A stretch of DNA of 64,000 bases from Rhododendron vialii (taxonomy: Eukaryota > Streptophyta > Magnoliopsida > Ericales > Ericaceae): positions 10,299,001 through 10,363,000 of the forward strand of contig NC_080569.1 of the NCBI RefSeq assembly GCF_030253575.1, read 5' to 3'. Positions within the stretch are counted from its first letter, which is position 1. The number at the start of each line of letters is the position of its first letter. The position numbers and the translations under genes are program-made. The notes beneath the pieces were generated by a model. That model saw only the letters and a program-made list of their open reading frames with translations, was not told the DNA's origin and made no database searches. Shown piece after piece: positions 10,501 through 21,689 of the stretch.

Positions 10501-12041
10501 TGCAGGTTACTGGAAAATCGATACCAAGGCAGGGAAATATAGCCACCTTGGTTAGTCAGGTGACTCTTCTCCAAAGGAAGTTTTCATATTGCAGTCCATC
10601 ACTTGTAAGACAAAAAGACATTAAGTTTGCCCTCGAACTTGCATATGAGGCTCTAGTTTCTCAGGTCACCCGGCCAGAAGTAAATACCAGTAACGGGAAT
10701 ACAAAGGAGAATTGTCCAATTTGTTTAGAAGATACGAATAGTGGCAAGATGTTTGCTATTAAGGGTTGCCTGCATCGATACTGCTGTTCTTGTATGAAAT
10801 CGCATGTGCATGTGAAGTTGGTTCAAGGGATGCTTCCAAAATGCCCTCATGATGGATGCAAGACTGACCTCACTACAGAGATGTGCAAAACATTCTTGAC
10901 ACCAGAGTTATATGATATTATGTGCCTCCGTGTAAAGGAATCATCCATTGATGCAGCAGATAAAATCTACTGCCCATACCCTAGGTGCTCGGCATTAATG
11001 TCGAGAATTGAAATTTCTGTGAATACTTGTGTTGGCGGACCCTGCAGATGCAAGAGGTGCCGGGGCCTGTTCTGCTTGTATTGCAAGGTCCCATGGCACA
11101 ATAACATGAGCTGTGGTGCCTACAAAAGGTCAAATCCATCCCTCTCTGCAGAAGATGCAAAGCTGAAGTCTCTTGCGAGGAAGAATATGTGGCGCCAGTG
11201 TGTGAAATGCAGCCATATGGTTGAACTTACAGAAGGTTGCAACCATGTTACCTGCAGTTAATTTCTTCCAAACACTTCTACGTTGACTTGCCTTGGGGCT
11301 TTGAATCCTGTTGTAGCGCCATAATGGACCCAATTAACCAACTGGGATAGCTAGTTATTTTTATCGTGAGGAAGGAAGAAGATGGAGGGTACTGACCTAT
11401 TATTTTTGTAACGAATCCAACTTACTGCTTTGCTAGCCACTTCTCTTTTATTTTCCTTCAATTCTGCAACTCCCTTTACGAGTCCTATAATCAAAACACA
11501 ATTTAGTGTTTGTTATACTGATTTCTCAATTTGCTCCTTTACCGTGTGTTGTCTTTGTAATGACTGCTTGTCGAGACTTGAGATATCCTTGAACACGTGT
11601 GCATGCATGAGCGCAAGTGCGAGCGTGAAAGCATATTTCAAATACATCCCGAACAACTAAAATTTGCGAGAGCAAAGATTGAGAGCACGAGCATAGAGTA
11701 AGGATTGAGAGCGCGAGCGGAGGCCCCCTATTGAAGAATTATGTGACTAAGGTCTTACCTATTAATTGCTCTGCATCATTATCACCGAAAACTACCATGA
11801 ATCTAATCCTACCTGGAATGAATTGATATCTTGGATTACTTCTATCTTTGTCTGTTCACGTTTGCCTCAATAATACTGTTGCCAACCATACTTTTCTTAT
11901 GTGTCCAGATGCGGCCATCAGTTTTGCTACAGTTGTGGATCCGAGTGGAGGAATAAGAAAGCAACTTGTAAATGTCTTCTCTGGGATGAGCAGCGTATCT
12001 TATATGCTGAGCGTAACGGACAGCGGCAAAGACTGGGATGA
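7509..12041 (+). CDS. RBR-type E3 ubiquitin ligase with RNase H-like domain, copy A (exon-2 donor lost)
   Basis: Inferred exons are 7509-8225 (239 codons), 10506-11257 and 11909-12041. The family is the plant RING-between-RING ligases that carry an RVT_3/RNase H-like domain. RBR ligases take ubiquitin from an E2 onto a RING2 cysteine and then transfer it to a target. The start ATG at 7509 sits in a good context (ccaccATGg). Exon 1 has an acidic, Arg/Glu-rich region, then the RNase H-like start (LRLYFKGVVREGTARGKTT). Exon 2 holds RING1 (CPICLED, GCLHRYCCSCMKSH), the IBR (CPYPRCSALM, CRCKRCRGLFCLYCKVPWH) and the first half of RING2 (CVKCSHMVELTEGCNHVTC). The exon-2 donor reads cag|TT where copy B has cag|GT, so read-through stops two codons later (CS*). 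That would remove the last zinc ligands encoded in exon 3 (RCGHQFCYSCGSEW), although the presumed catalytic Cys of EGCNHV remains. Exon 3 also reads KCLLW where copy B has ACPLW. The gene is therefore probably truncated or decaying. Confidence 0.8.
8226..10505 (+). other. Intron 1 of RBR copy A
   Basis: The intron runs from donor tat|GTGAGT to acceptor taatgcag|GTTACTGG. Its sequence matches the first intron of copy B (15914-17938) over long stretches, for example 'gcaataagcaaataagatgg' near 9310 and 16395. No separate gene is visible in it. Confidence 0.7.
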
Positions 12042-12383
12042 TACGGATTTGTGGAATAACCAAACTCTGATCCAGATTGCCCACGAAATTGACCTACAAA
12101 TCTTTATGCGCACACAACCATCGGGGCTTATATTTCCCGAAAAGGGAAGTTAAGTTATTCTAGTAGGATAGCGAGTGGTTTTCATGATTGGTAAGCTTAA
12201 TTTACTGCGGTATCTTCTAATTTTTTGATGGAAATTAGGCTGCAAGTTGATGACTGTTTCCTTTCCAATAAGCAAAGGTTCCTGATGACTCTTTTCTGAC
12301 TACTGTCTACTTTATGAAAGTGCCATGCCGTTTTTTCGCCACAAACTGTTACTATGAAGTTTTGTTGAGGGGGTTGTCCAGCA

Positions 12384-12426
12384 GTCCCACATCGTCAAAA
12401 CGTGAGAACTTGTAAGCATTTATATA
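12384..12426 (+). promoter_or_regulatory. U6 promoter: USE and TATA box
   Basis: The upstream sequence element GTCCCACATCG (12384-12394) matches the plant snRNA consensus RTCCCACATCG exactly. A TATA box (TATATA, 12421-12426) follows after 26 bases, and the U6 start lies 28 bases after the TATA start. This spacing is that of plant Pol III snRNA promoters; Pol II ones have about ten bases more. Confidence 0.9.
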
Positions 12427-12448
12427 ACACAGTCCAGGAGGAATGTTC

Positions 12449-12468
12449 GTCCCTTCGGGGACATCCGA

Positions 12469-12500
<32 letters not shown>

Positions 12501-12550
12501 GGCCCCTGCGTAAGGATGACACGCATAAATCGAGAAATGGTCCAAATTTT
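12449..12550 (+). ncRNA. U6: U6 spliceosomal snRNA
   Basis: The 102-base sequence begins GTCCCTTCGGGGACATCCGA and contains the invariant ACAGAGA box, the AGATTAGCATGG segment and the 3' part ending ATGGTCCAAATTTT. A T run follows, as expected for Pol III termination. One base differs from the usual plant sequence as I recall it: CTGCGTAAGG instead of CTGCGCAAGG. U6 forms the catalytic core of the spliceosome with U2 and U5. The gene lies about 400 bp downstream of RBR copy A on the same strand. A decayed counterpart lies in the same place after copy B (20365-20436). Confidence 0.93.
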
Positions 12551-12559
12551 TTTATATAT

Positions 12560-14370
12560 ATTTTGAATTCCCAAACAGCACTCTAGTTTCTTTCCTTTCC
12601 GAACACAACCCTGAGCTTCAAGAGCAGCTCTCTCCTTTTGAACTCTGGTTATATGATCAATTGGGCTGTAATCATGAAAGCAACCATTGTTTGTTCAGGG
12701 TTCGTGACAAATGTAGATAAATCAGTGCCGGAATGATGTTTCCTTTCCATCGGTGTTTGTGATTAACCTTGCGGAGATTTGAATTTTTTTTTCCTCCCGA
12801 TATGTTGCTCCTGCTTTTGCTTCCGGTACAGGTTCCACCAATGAATCTGAGAGAGCAAGGATCTCTACAAGATAACGTATATTTCCAGGTTTGCATTTGG
12901 AACTGCTTTTATTGTGGCTTAACAAAGTGATTTTGTTTAATTTTCAACAGGACAGTAAATATTTTAGGAATCATTTCGTAAGTATTTTGAATGTGTTCTC
13001 CTAGGGGAATACATAATACATACATGCATCTGATTAGCTCTTGGCACCCAAGAAAAGGAAAATGCTTCTGACGTCTCTAGTTGATGAGCTATTTAAAAGT
13101 GTGATTTGTAAACAAATGTGTTAGGACCACCGCACTTTTTCCACCGCATGGGTGGTGATGCCCTGTGGTGCCCACTCCGGATCTCACAAAAATGTCAATG
13201 ATCGCACTATAGGTAATGAATCGCCTCAGATATGTAACAATAAGCATATAGAAAAATACCACAAGCATATAGAAAAATGTAAAAACATTTACATTGAAAA
13301 TTTAATTATTTTGGTTTTTCTACAAGGAGTCAATCTAGTGAATCTACTAGCTAAGAGGTGCACATCGGGGGTGTTTGGAAGCCTTTTTTTGTGTGTGTGT
13401 GTGTGTGTGTGTTTTTAGATTATGATTAGAATATGTTTTGAATTTGTGGGAGTGTTTAAGAATTATGTGCAGAATTCAATTTGTAACGAAAGAAGTGTTT
13501 GGAAAATACATGTATCTGTATCAATAATGTAAGCATCCAATTTTTTAAAACTATATTGTGGAATATATATATTTTCTTAACAAATACTTGTATCCCTTTA
13601 TTGAAAGTCTCCATTTTTATTTATGCTAATTTGGAAGAATCAAATATTTTCAAGTATAGGCAACAAAGAAAATGATTAAATAATGATCAAACTCAAATCC
13701 AACTAAATGCAAAAAAAAAAAAAAAAACTACCTAGAACTACTCCTACCAACTAAAGGAAAAAAAACAGACAACTTATACATTAGGCAAAATAACCCTAAA
13801 ATTTTAAAAGCACTTGAAAAACGTATTGCAACAACCGAGCCATGGGAAATTTCCATTTTCGACCATACCCTTGGTTATGTGAGAATATTTGTTACTATTA
13901 TCTAAATAAGAGGAGGGTATTGTGGTCTTTCAACACATTGTAAAAATGAAAAAATACAAGTATCTTTAGACCTTTTTTTCATTTCTGCTCTCTGAACATC
14001 AAAGTTGAGAACTCACTCTCCTAAAATGAATTTTGAAATCAACCTGCCAAACATCTGAAATTTGAAATGAAGAAAATGAAAATACAAAAATGATCCAGAC
14101 AGTGGTTCGACTTTTATGGTCCCTCCTTCCAATTTTTTCACCATCCCATAAGGGTAGGGACTGCACACCACAGAGATTTAGAACTTCTCTTGCCCATGGG
14201 TTGGCAGAACAACCTGTCGATCAGATCGGTTTTAGTGAGAGAATTTCTCCGTGCCTTGGGGCGAAGCACGGATGTTTTGGTTCAAGAGAAAATCTTTCTT
14301 CCCGGGTCCTGGCCCACCTAAAATCATGGGTACGGAGCCGGTCACCGGGCAAGGCAGGAAATGATACCAC
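12560..14370. other. Spacer between the two duplicated units
   Basis: No convincing gene is seen. The spacer contains a (GT)n run at about 13390-13410, AT-rich MITE-like DNA (13420-14080), and a more GC-balanced stretch (14090-14370) with an open reading of 96 codons that resembles no family I know. Confidence 0.5.
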
Positions 14371-14371
14371 T

Positions 14372-14802
14372 CTCTACTAAGCAAAAACTAGATTTCTTGG
14401 GCCATTTGTCTTCAATTGCTCGTGGTTTCGCATCCAGTGGCGATTGCTCGGAAAAAAAGACCCAAAATGGCTAAAAAAATTTGGAACGGCTAGCTTTGTT
14501 TGGATTGGAATTTGAAAAGTTTTTTGAAAAATAGTAGGGGTGATAAGTGAAGAGAGATAGAGAGAGATGTTGAAAGTAGGAAAACTCTACCAAGCAAAAA
14601 CTAGATTTCCTGGGCCATTTGTCTTCAATTGCTCGTGCTTTCGCATCCAGTAGCGATTGCTCAGAAAAAAGACCCAAAATGGCTAAAAAAATTTGGAACG
14701 GCTATTATGCTTTGTTTGGATTGAAATTTGAAAAGTTTTTTGGAAAATGATAGGGGTAATAAGTAAAGAGAGATAGAGAGAGAAATGTTGAAAGTAGGAA
14801 AA
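14372..14802. repeat. Tandem duplication of about 213 bp
   Basis: Copy 1 (14372-14584) and copy 2 (14585-14802) share long identical words, such as 'gcaaaaactagatttc', 'gggccatttgtcttcaattg' and 'agacccaaaatggctaaaaa'. Differences are few, which suggests a fairly recent event. No coding role is apparent. Confidence 0.85.
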
Positions 14803-14988
14803 ATCTAAGAGAAATTTTTTGAAATTTTTTTTTTAAGTTAAGCAAAACATTAAATTCTAATTTTTAAAAAGCATTAAATTCGAACAGCTAAAACGTTGGT
14901 AAATGCTCATCCAAACAAATCCCCATGGACTGAAGCAAGTCCTTTTCCTTTCCTTCCGCCACAAGACAAGAACCTCAAAACCCTAACC

Positions 14989-14992
<4 letters not shown>

Positions 14993-15024
<32 letters not shown>

Positions 15025-15059
15025 AAGGAGAGGGAGAGTGTAGTTGAACCCTGGAGTAT

Positions 15060-15107
<48 letters not shown>

Positions 15108-15148
15108 AAGGAGAGGGAGAGTGTAACTGAACCCTGGAGTATTACATA
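14993..15148 (+). repeat. Duplicated (GA)n leader block before RBR copy B
   Basis: Two blocks each consist of a (GA)n tract followed by 'gcaaggagagggagagtgta' and 'accctggagtattaca' (14993-15064 and 15065-15148). They end 48 bp before the start codon, so they probably lie in the 5' UTR. Copy A has only a short GA run at 7399-7424. Confidence 0.8.
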
Positions 15149-15196
15149 ACTTATTAAAATCTATCGCTTCCCTTTTTTCCTGCATTTGGCGCGGAC

Positions 15197-18100
15197 ATGG
15201 ACTTCGATGATGACGAACTACATACCATTCTCATCGAGCAAAGCCGCGAACTCCCCGCGGCCATGATCTTCGAGTCCGACCTCGACCTATCATTCCAAAT
15301 CCAGATGCAAGAGGCACTCAAAGCCTCCGTCGCTCTCCACCACTCCGACGACGACGACGAAACACCTCCTCAGTTCCAGCTTCCGAACGACCACGTCAGC
15401 TTCGCCAGCCTCCTCGCCGAAGACATCGCGAGGTACGAGCGAGAGCGCAGCGACCGCAAGCACGCCGAGGCCGAGACCCTCCGCATGCGCGACGACCTCG
15501 GCCGTCGGATCCACGACCAGGCCTTCGCTCGCGACCTGAGCCGGATCCCCGACCCCGAGTGGGCCAAAACCGGCGACCAATTCGTCAGGCCGTACGGCCA
15601 GGGCTCCTCTTCCACTTCGTCTTCGTGTTCTGCCGCGGTTCCCAATGCGGAGCCTCTCAGGTTGTATTTCAAGGGTTTGCTGAGAGAGGAGACCGCAAGA
15701 GGTAAAACGACGTCGGCGGGTGTAGGCATCGCCATTTGCGACATGAGAGATGATAGGGTTTTAGAAATGAGGAAGCCTTTGGTTTGTGGTGGTGATATTG
15801 TGAGCCCCGAGGCGGTTGAGGTGAAAGCTTTGATATTAGGGCTCGAGGCTGCTGTTAGTTTGGGCATAAAACGGCTCACAGTCTTTTGCGCTGACAGTTC
15901 GCTCCATCAGTATGTGAGTCTCACTTTGTTTATGATAACAGTAGTAATATATTCCGTGAGTCTCACTTTGTGTATCGTTTAAAGACATTGTTTATGACTT
16001 GTTTATCCTATGAGTTGCCCACTATGAGAATTAAAAATCCCTCAATACGAATCCTCAGCAGAGGGCTATATGTTATAGTGCCTGCATGTGTAGAATGAAT
16101 TGATTATTTAGTTAATGGTTTGACCTTACAATTTTGGGTTCTTCCGTGTAAATATGTTGCAAGACAGTATTTCTCTAGTGTTTGGCGTGTTACACCCGTT
16201 TTTAAGATTGATATCGGCTAATTGTGTAATGAAGCCAAATTTGAGCATTTTGGAACTCATTAATTTTATCTACGAGCTCATTAAAATGAAACATCAACCC
16301 AGTTAGAGTATGCTTGAGGGGCAATATTTCAGTTGAATTTGAACTTTGCATTACTTGCGGTTCATTTGGTTGGCCATCTTATTTGGTCTACTTAAGCAAT
16401 AAGCAAATAAGATGGTTTACCTTTTTGCAGTGCTTATTCTATATAACCACCAAGGAAAGTAAAAGCAAATAAGCAAAGGGTGTACCTAACAAGTTTCATT
16501 GTTCTGCGTTTTGCTATCTTTGCATATAAGCTTATTCTTGAGAAATAAGCATGTAAGCGGGTGAACGAAATGGGCCCTCGGTTTGGCTTGGTCATTGATG
16601 CAATCATTGTTTTATTGTTAACGAGTATTTTGATTGTTGGAAAATAAAACTTCCAATTTGGGATCCCGTTTGTTTACTTGTCTTATTCTTATTGCATTAT
16701 TTGTTAGGTAGGATATGTCTTTGGACAACAATCCAATTAAAAGAGCAAGCCAGTTGGACAAGGAGTTACAGGATTTGTTTTTTGGTCAAATGGATTGTAG
16801 AATGTTAACTCAATACCCGACATTTTTGTATTGCTCTTTATTAGAATTGGAACCTTTACATCTCTACTTATTGGACCTTTTTTTCCAATTATTAACAACA
16901 AGATAGCTTAGGGTTAGCAATTATATTCTACAAAAACTTCGTCTTATGTTAGGCATGCCTTGTTACAAGCATGAAGCCTCTAAAATTTCTTTTCTCCAAA
17001 ATATTTCGGCAAGAAGGGTCCATGGATGAATTTGAAAACTGTTTAAAGATATGCAACATGTATACGAAAGAAAAAAACTGAAAATTTCTCTCCCTAATTA
17101 TGGAAGGAACTGTAGAAATATGGGAGAAAAGTCCTTGCAGCTTTAAAATGTTTACAGTTGGGACAGATTTCTTGAACGGAAAAAATCCTTAGTTTTCTTA
17201 AATACAACAAACTCATTTATGACAGAGCTTTTATAGAACCATGTTATTGTCATTTTGGCTATAGCCCACCGGAGAACTAATCCCATTCCTCAGCTATGCA
17301 CTTTCGACTTTACGCATTCATTCGTCATTTCGGTCTCTTTTTTTTTTTTGTTATCAGAACTCCTCATCTCAATCTTGTTCAGTTTTTCTCTTACGCAACA
17401 TATCTTAAAAATATATATTTGAGATTGATGACTATAAGTGGAAAAGTTTTAGTTCTGGTTTTCTCATTTTTGTCACACTGCCTCTAACAAAATATTCAAA
17501 GTGTGTAGTGGTAGTCATTGCCTTCCTCAAATCCTCATATGGTATGGGGAAACCACCTGAGTATAAACAACTGGAAAGATGGCATGATCAACCTTTTCTT
17601 TGGAAAAACTTGTTCTAGTCTATCCGTTGCATTTTTGGTGTTCAACTTCTTTGTTGTGCAAATTTTAAAATGCGTCTTTCTGCCATATTTGTGACAGTGT
17701 AGTTTCTTTTGCATTTTGCTGCTGTTAGTTGATGGATTATCATCCTTTGTCATTGAAGCAATTTGGAGAACTTTTTGGAAAAATGATGTTTTGGTTTTCA
17801 TTACTCATCCTGTTGTTCTTGTAGATGTTTCCACGTTTCAGACATCTTTTAGATGCAGTAAACACTTGATGAACTATTTACATGACTAGGTCGTCAAATA
17901 CCCATGACGAGTAATGGATGTATATTTTACTAATGTAGGTTACTGGAAAATCGATACCACGGCAGGGAAATATTGCCACCTTGGTCGGTCAGGTAACTCT
18001 TCTCCAAAGGAAGTTTTCATATTGCGGTCAAGTGCTAGTAAGACATAATGATATCAAGTTTGCACTCAAACTTGCAAATGAGGCACTAGTTTCTCAGGTC

Positions 18101-19896
18101 ACCTGGCCGGAAGCAATCAGCAGTAGTGAAAATATAAAGGAGACTTGTGCAATTTGTTTAGAAGATATGAATAGTGGTAAGATGTTTGCTATTAATGGTT
18201 GCCTGCATCGTTACTGCTATTCTTGTATGAAATCACATGTACATGTGAAGTTGGTTCAAGGGATGCTTCCAAAATGCCCTCATGAAGGATGCAAGACTGA
18301 CCTCACTACAGAGATGTGCAAAACATTCTTGACACCGGAGTTATGTGATATTATGTGCCAACGTGTGAAGGAATCATCCATTGCTGCAACAGACAAAATC
18401 TACTGCCCATACCCTACGTGCTCGGCATTAATGTCGAGAATTGAAGTTTCTGCGAATACTCGTGTCGGTGGACCCTGCAGATGCAAGAGGTGCCAGGGCC
18501 TGTTCTGCTTGTATTGCAAGGTCCCTTGGCACAACAACATGAGCTGTGGTACCTACAAAAGGTCTAATCCTTCCCCATCTGCAGAAGATGCAAAGCTGAA
18601 GTCTCTTGCAAGGAAGAATCTGTGGCGCCAGTGTGTGAAATGCAGCCATATGGTTGAACTTACAGAAGGTTGCAACCACATTACCTGCAGGTAATTTCTT
18701 CCGAACACCTCTATTTTCAGTTGCCTTAATGCTTTTACTTTTTTACAAATGGGCTTTGCATCCTGCTATAGTGCCATCCCAAACCCAATTTGCCACTGGG
18801 CTAGCCAGTTTATTTTGTAGCGACGAACAAGACAGAGGATTGGAGGGTGATCTATTATTTTTGCAATGGATACAACTTACCACTTGGCTAGCCACTTGTC
18901 TTTTATTTTCCTTCAGTTTAGTAACACGCATGGATGTTGGTATCAAAGTAATGGCAAAGCCAGATGTGGTGGGCTATTCAGGAACAAGGAAGGAGAATGG
19001 CTACTGCCTACTGGATTTCTATGGCAAATTTGATTGCAACTCAAGTCTTGAGATAGAATTATTGAGGTCTCACAATTATCTAAGCCAAGGGCAGTACAGA
19101 TATTAAGATTGAAGCTGATTCTTTAGAAGCGGTCCTGCTCATCAATGGGGAACCTGAGCCTAATCATCCTCACCGTGCTATTATCGATGACCCTCGTCTC
19201 TTGCTAAACTGAACAGGTTCATCCCTCTTCCACATTTACCGGCAGGCAAACAAGTGTGCTGATCACCTGGCTCATCTTGGTGCTGAACAAGAGGAACATC
19301 TAATGGTGTGGGAGGAAACACCCCCTTCCGTCAGATACTTCCTCCGTGATATCCTGGGTGTTGGTTGCCGTAGAGACTAATTTAGTGTCTGTTTTGTAAC
19401 TTTTTAACTCTGTTTCTGTTTTTTGCTGCTGTTTGTTTCTTCTGAATTTTCCGGTATACCCAAAAGAAAGTTCGTAACTCCCTTCACAAATCCCATGATC
19501 AAAACACGATTCGGTATTCATACTGAGATTAAGGCAACTGAGCTTTAGATAATTTTATTTCTCTATCTGCCCCTTTACAAGTTGTCTTTGTAACAACTGC
19601 TTGTCGAGACTCGGGTTGTTCCTCCTCTTACTTCCTCAGCATCAATTTCACCTAAGACTACCGTGATTGGAATGAATCTACTAATATCTCAGGTTGCTTC
19701 TTTCTTTGTTTGTTGACCTTTGCCTCAATAATACTGTTGCCAGTCATACTTTTCTTGTGCGTGCAGATGCGGTCATCAGTTTTGCTACATCTGCGGAGCC
19801 GAGTGGAGGAATAAGAAAGCAACATGTGCATGTCCTCTCTGGGATGAGCAGCATATTGTACACGAGCGTAATAGACAGCGACAAAGACTGGGATGA
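15197..19896 (+). CDS. RBR-type E3 ubiquitin ligase with RNase H-like domain, copy B
   Basis: Exons 15197-15913, 17939-18690 and 19767-19896 join in frame to a 532-residue protein with canonical GT-AG introns. Roughly, residues 1-130 are acidic and charged, 155-290 form an RNase H-like (RVT_3) domain split by intron 1, and RING1 starts at Cys309 (CAICLED, GCLHRYCYSCMKSH). The IBR follows (CPYPTCSALM, CRCKRCQGLFCLYCKVPWH), then RING2 (CVKCSHMVELTEGCNHITC-RCGHQFCYICGAEW), with the presumed catalytic Cys in EGCNHI. The protein ends HERNRQRQRLG. It should be a cytosolic or nuclear ubiquitin-protein ligase; substrates cannot be read from sequence. It is the tandem partner of copy A, with the same exon sizes (717 and 752 bp), and is the copy more likely to be functional. 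A LINE tail lies in intron 2. Confidence 0.9.
18926..19470 (+). mobile_element. LINE (L1-type) 3' end in intron 2 of RBR copy B
   Basis: The block encodes pieces of the C-terminal RNase H domain typical of plant L1 LINEs. Frames shift, with CGGLFRNKEGEWLL, then GFYGKFDCNSSLEIELL, IEADSLEAVLLI, and CADHLAHLGAEQEE to the end. A T-rich 3' region and a degraded A-rich end follow. Copy A has uninterrupted homologous intron sequence here. The flanks 'gtttagtaac' and 'gttcgtaac' look like an aged target duplication. The insertion therefore came after the RBR duplication. Confidence 0.75.
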
Positions 19897-20364
19897 TATG
19901 GGTTCATGGAATACCCAACTCTGATCCAGATACCCACAAAATCAGCCTAGGAAAAGTCTTGATACATTCTGGGCTTTTTTGCCAGAAAAAGGAAAGTTAA
20001 GTTATATAGCTGGTGGTTTTTGTGATTGGTAAGCTTTACTGGAAGTCTCAACTTTTTGACGGAAATTAGGTTGCAAGGCCAGGATTGTTTCGAAGATGTA
20101 AAGGTTCATGATGACTCTGTTCTAACTGTAGTCTAGTCTAGTTTACTACTTAAAATGGCATGTGGGTTTTGCCACAAATAGTTATGAAGTTTCTGTTATG
20201 GGGTCGTACTGTAAATATTTATATAACGCAGGACAAGATATTTTCTTTTTTGTTGGCAATTAGGCCAAGAGAAGTTAATAAAATTGCAATCCAACTAGGT
20301 ACATAACTATCAAACCACAATCCCTCACATACGTGTGGGGTCACACTGACTTTTTGATAAAACT

Positions 20365-20436
20365 AGAAGGATAGAGAGAAGATCAGTTGGACAAGGACGA
20401 CATGCATAAATCGAAAAATGGTCCAAGTATTTTTGG
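20365..20436 (+). pseudogene. Decayed U6 snRNA copy
   Basis: The 3' two thirds of U6 can be followed in order: 'atagagagaagatcag', 'acaaggacgacatgcataaa', 'tcgaaaaatggtccaa', then a T run. The 5' stem-loop and the exact ACAGAGA box are gone. A remnant of the TATA region ('atttatataacgcagg', about 20216-20232) survives upstream, but the USE does not. Unrelated sequence separates the two. This is the duplicate of the U6 gene at 12449. Confidence 0.85.
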
Positions 20437-20541
20437 CTGTCAATGGGGAAAGCATGAATTACCAAAACAGTAAAGAAAATTTGAACTATGTTACAATCTT
20501 TTATTAATCTATAAGTTTTACTATGATGTTGGCCCAACAAG

Positions 20542-21174
20542 TAGGGATGGCCATTTTGTTGGATCCGTTTCCCTCTCCGAACGAATTGGTAATTTGGAGA
20601 TTTGTTTGGGGATTAGGTAGGATATGGGATTTTTTTTAAAAAAATCTGGGAATCGGGTAGGAGGCAGGAACAAATATATCCGGCCCCGAATCTGTTTTGC
20701 ATTTGCTCCCCTGCCTTGCCCCGTCCCCAATTTCGCAAAATATATGTACACCTTTTAGTATTACTTATATTTTTTTAGGTTACTTTTCATTCCCACTACC
20801 CGTTTTCATTTTTCTAGCGCCGCACACACTTTTTGTGCTCTATTGCTCTTGTTGTTTGGTTACCTATATTGTAAGCAAATTTGTGCTCATTTTACTTCAG
20901 CTATAAAGTCCTTAAAGTTCTGCATCTTATTTTGAATCTTTTATTCATTAATTTTTTTTGCTCTTTGTAGTTTAGCAAATTTGTTTTTTTTTTCTTTTAA
21001 ATTAGTAAAAAATGGATTCTCAAATTTCTACAGGGATTCCCATTCTCCGTTTGGAGCGGAGATGGAGGGAAAAAATAAATTCCTATTAGGGATCGGGTTG
21101 GGGTTGAGGATGGGGAAAGAATTCGGGGATATTACTCTTTGGCCTCGATCTATCTCCATTGCCAACCCTCCCTA
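20542..21174. mobile_element. hAT-like non-autonomous element
   Basis: The left end is TAGGGATGGCCATTTTG and the right end reads 'ccattgccaaccctcccta', its imperfect inverse. The subterminal regions are G-rich on the right and C-rich on the left, in inverted order. The flanking octamers ccaacaag and ccaacgaa agree at six of eight positions, fitting an old 8-bp hAT target duplication. No transposase frame is seen. Confidence 0.5.
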
Positions 21175-21630
21175 CCAACGAATGTGTAAAAGTACTTAAG
21201 TGTTGCAAGGTTGTGGATTCAATTCTTTGACGGGTTGGGTAGAATTGGTGTAGGATAATTTAGCTTCTAAAACATGAAAAAAAAAAACACACCACTAGAG
21301 GTTCCCGGATTCAAGACTGCAAGACCGCTGGGCCAAGTCACGATTTTTGTTTTGCAGTAAGGAAATACTCCATATTATAACGGAAGCCGAGCTTTGAAAT
21401 ATATATGTATTTAGTATGAATGAACAACTTGAATTTTAATTCGTAGAAAGGACAGTTCGAATTTACAAAAATAAGACGCCTTTAGCTTTTATTTCTTAAA
21501 GTGTATTAATCGTAATAGGATAAAATACGAGAATAGATTAGAGAAATGTCCTGATCGTATGACCTATAGAAAGCAGGCATATGAGAGCGGAGCATCGTCG
21601 CCTTCTGAGTGGACAGAGAGAGACTGATAC

Positions 21631-21633
<3 letters not shown>

Positions 21634-21685
<52 letters not shown>
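21634..21685 (+). repeat. (GA)n tract touching the ATPQ start codon
   Basis: About 25 GA units run straight into ATGATG at 21685, so they form the last 50 bases of the 5' leader. A complementary (TC)n tract lies at 21864-21902, just inside intron 1. Confidence 0.9.

Positions 21686-21689
<4 letters not shown>

Noticed and set aside
14907-15185. Leu/Ser-rich minus-strand frame over the GA tracts
   Set aside because: It is microsatellite translation.
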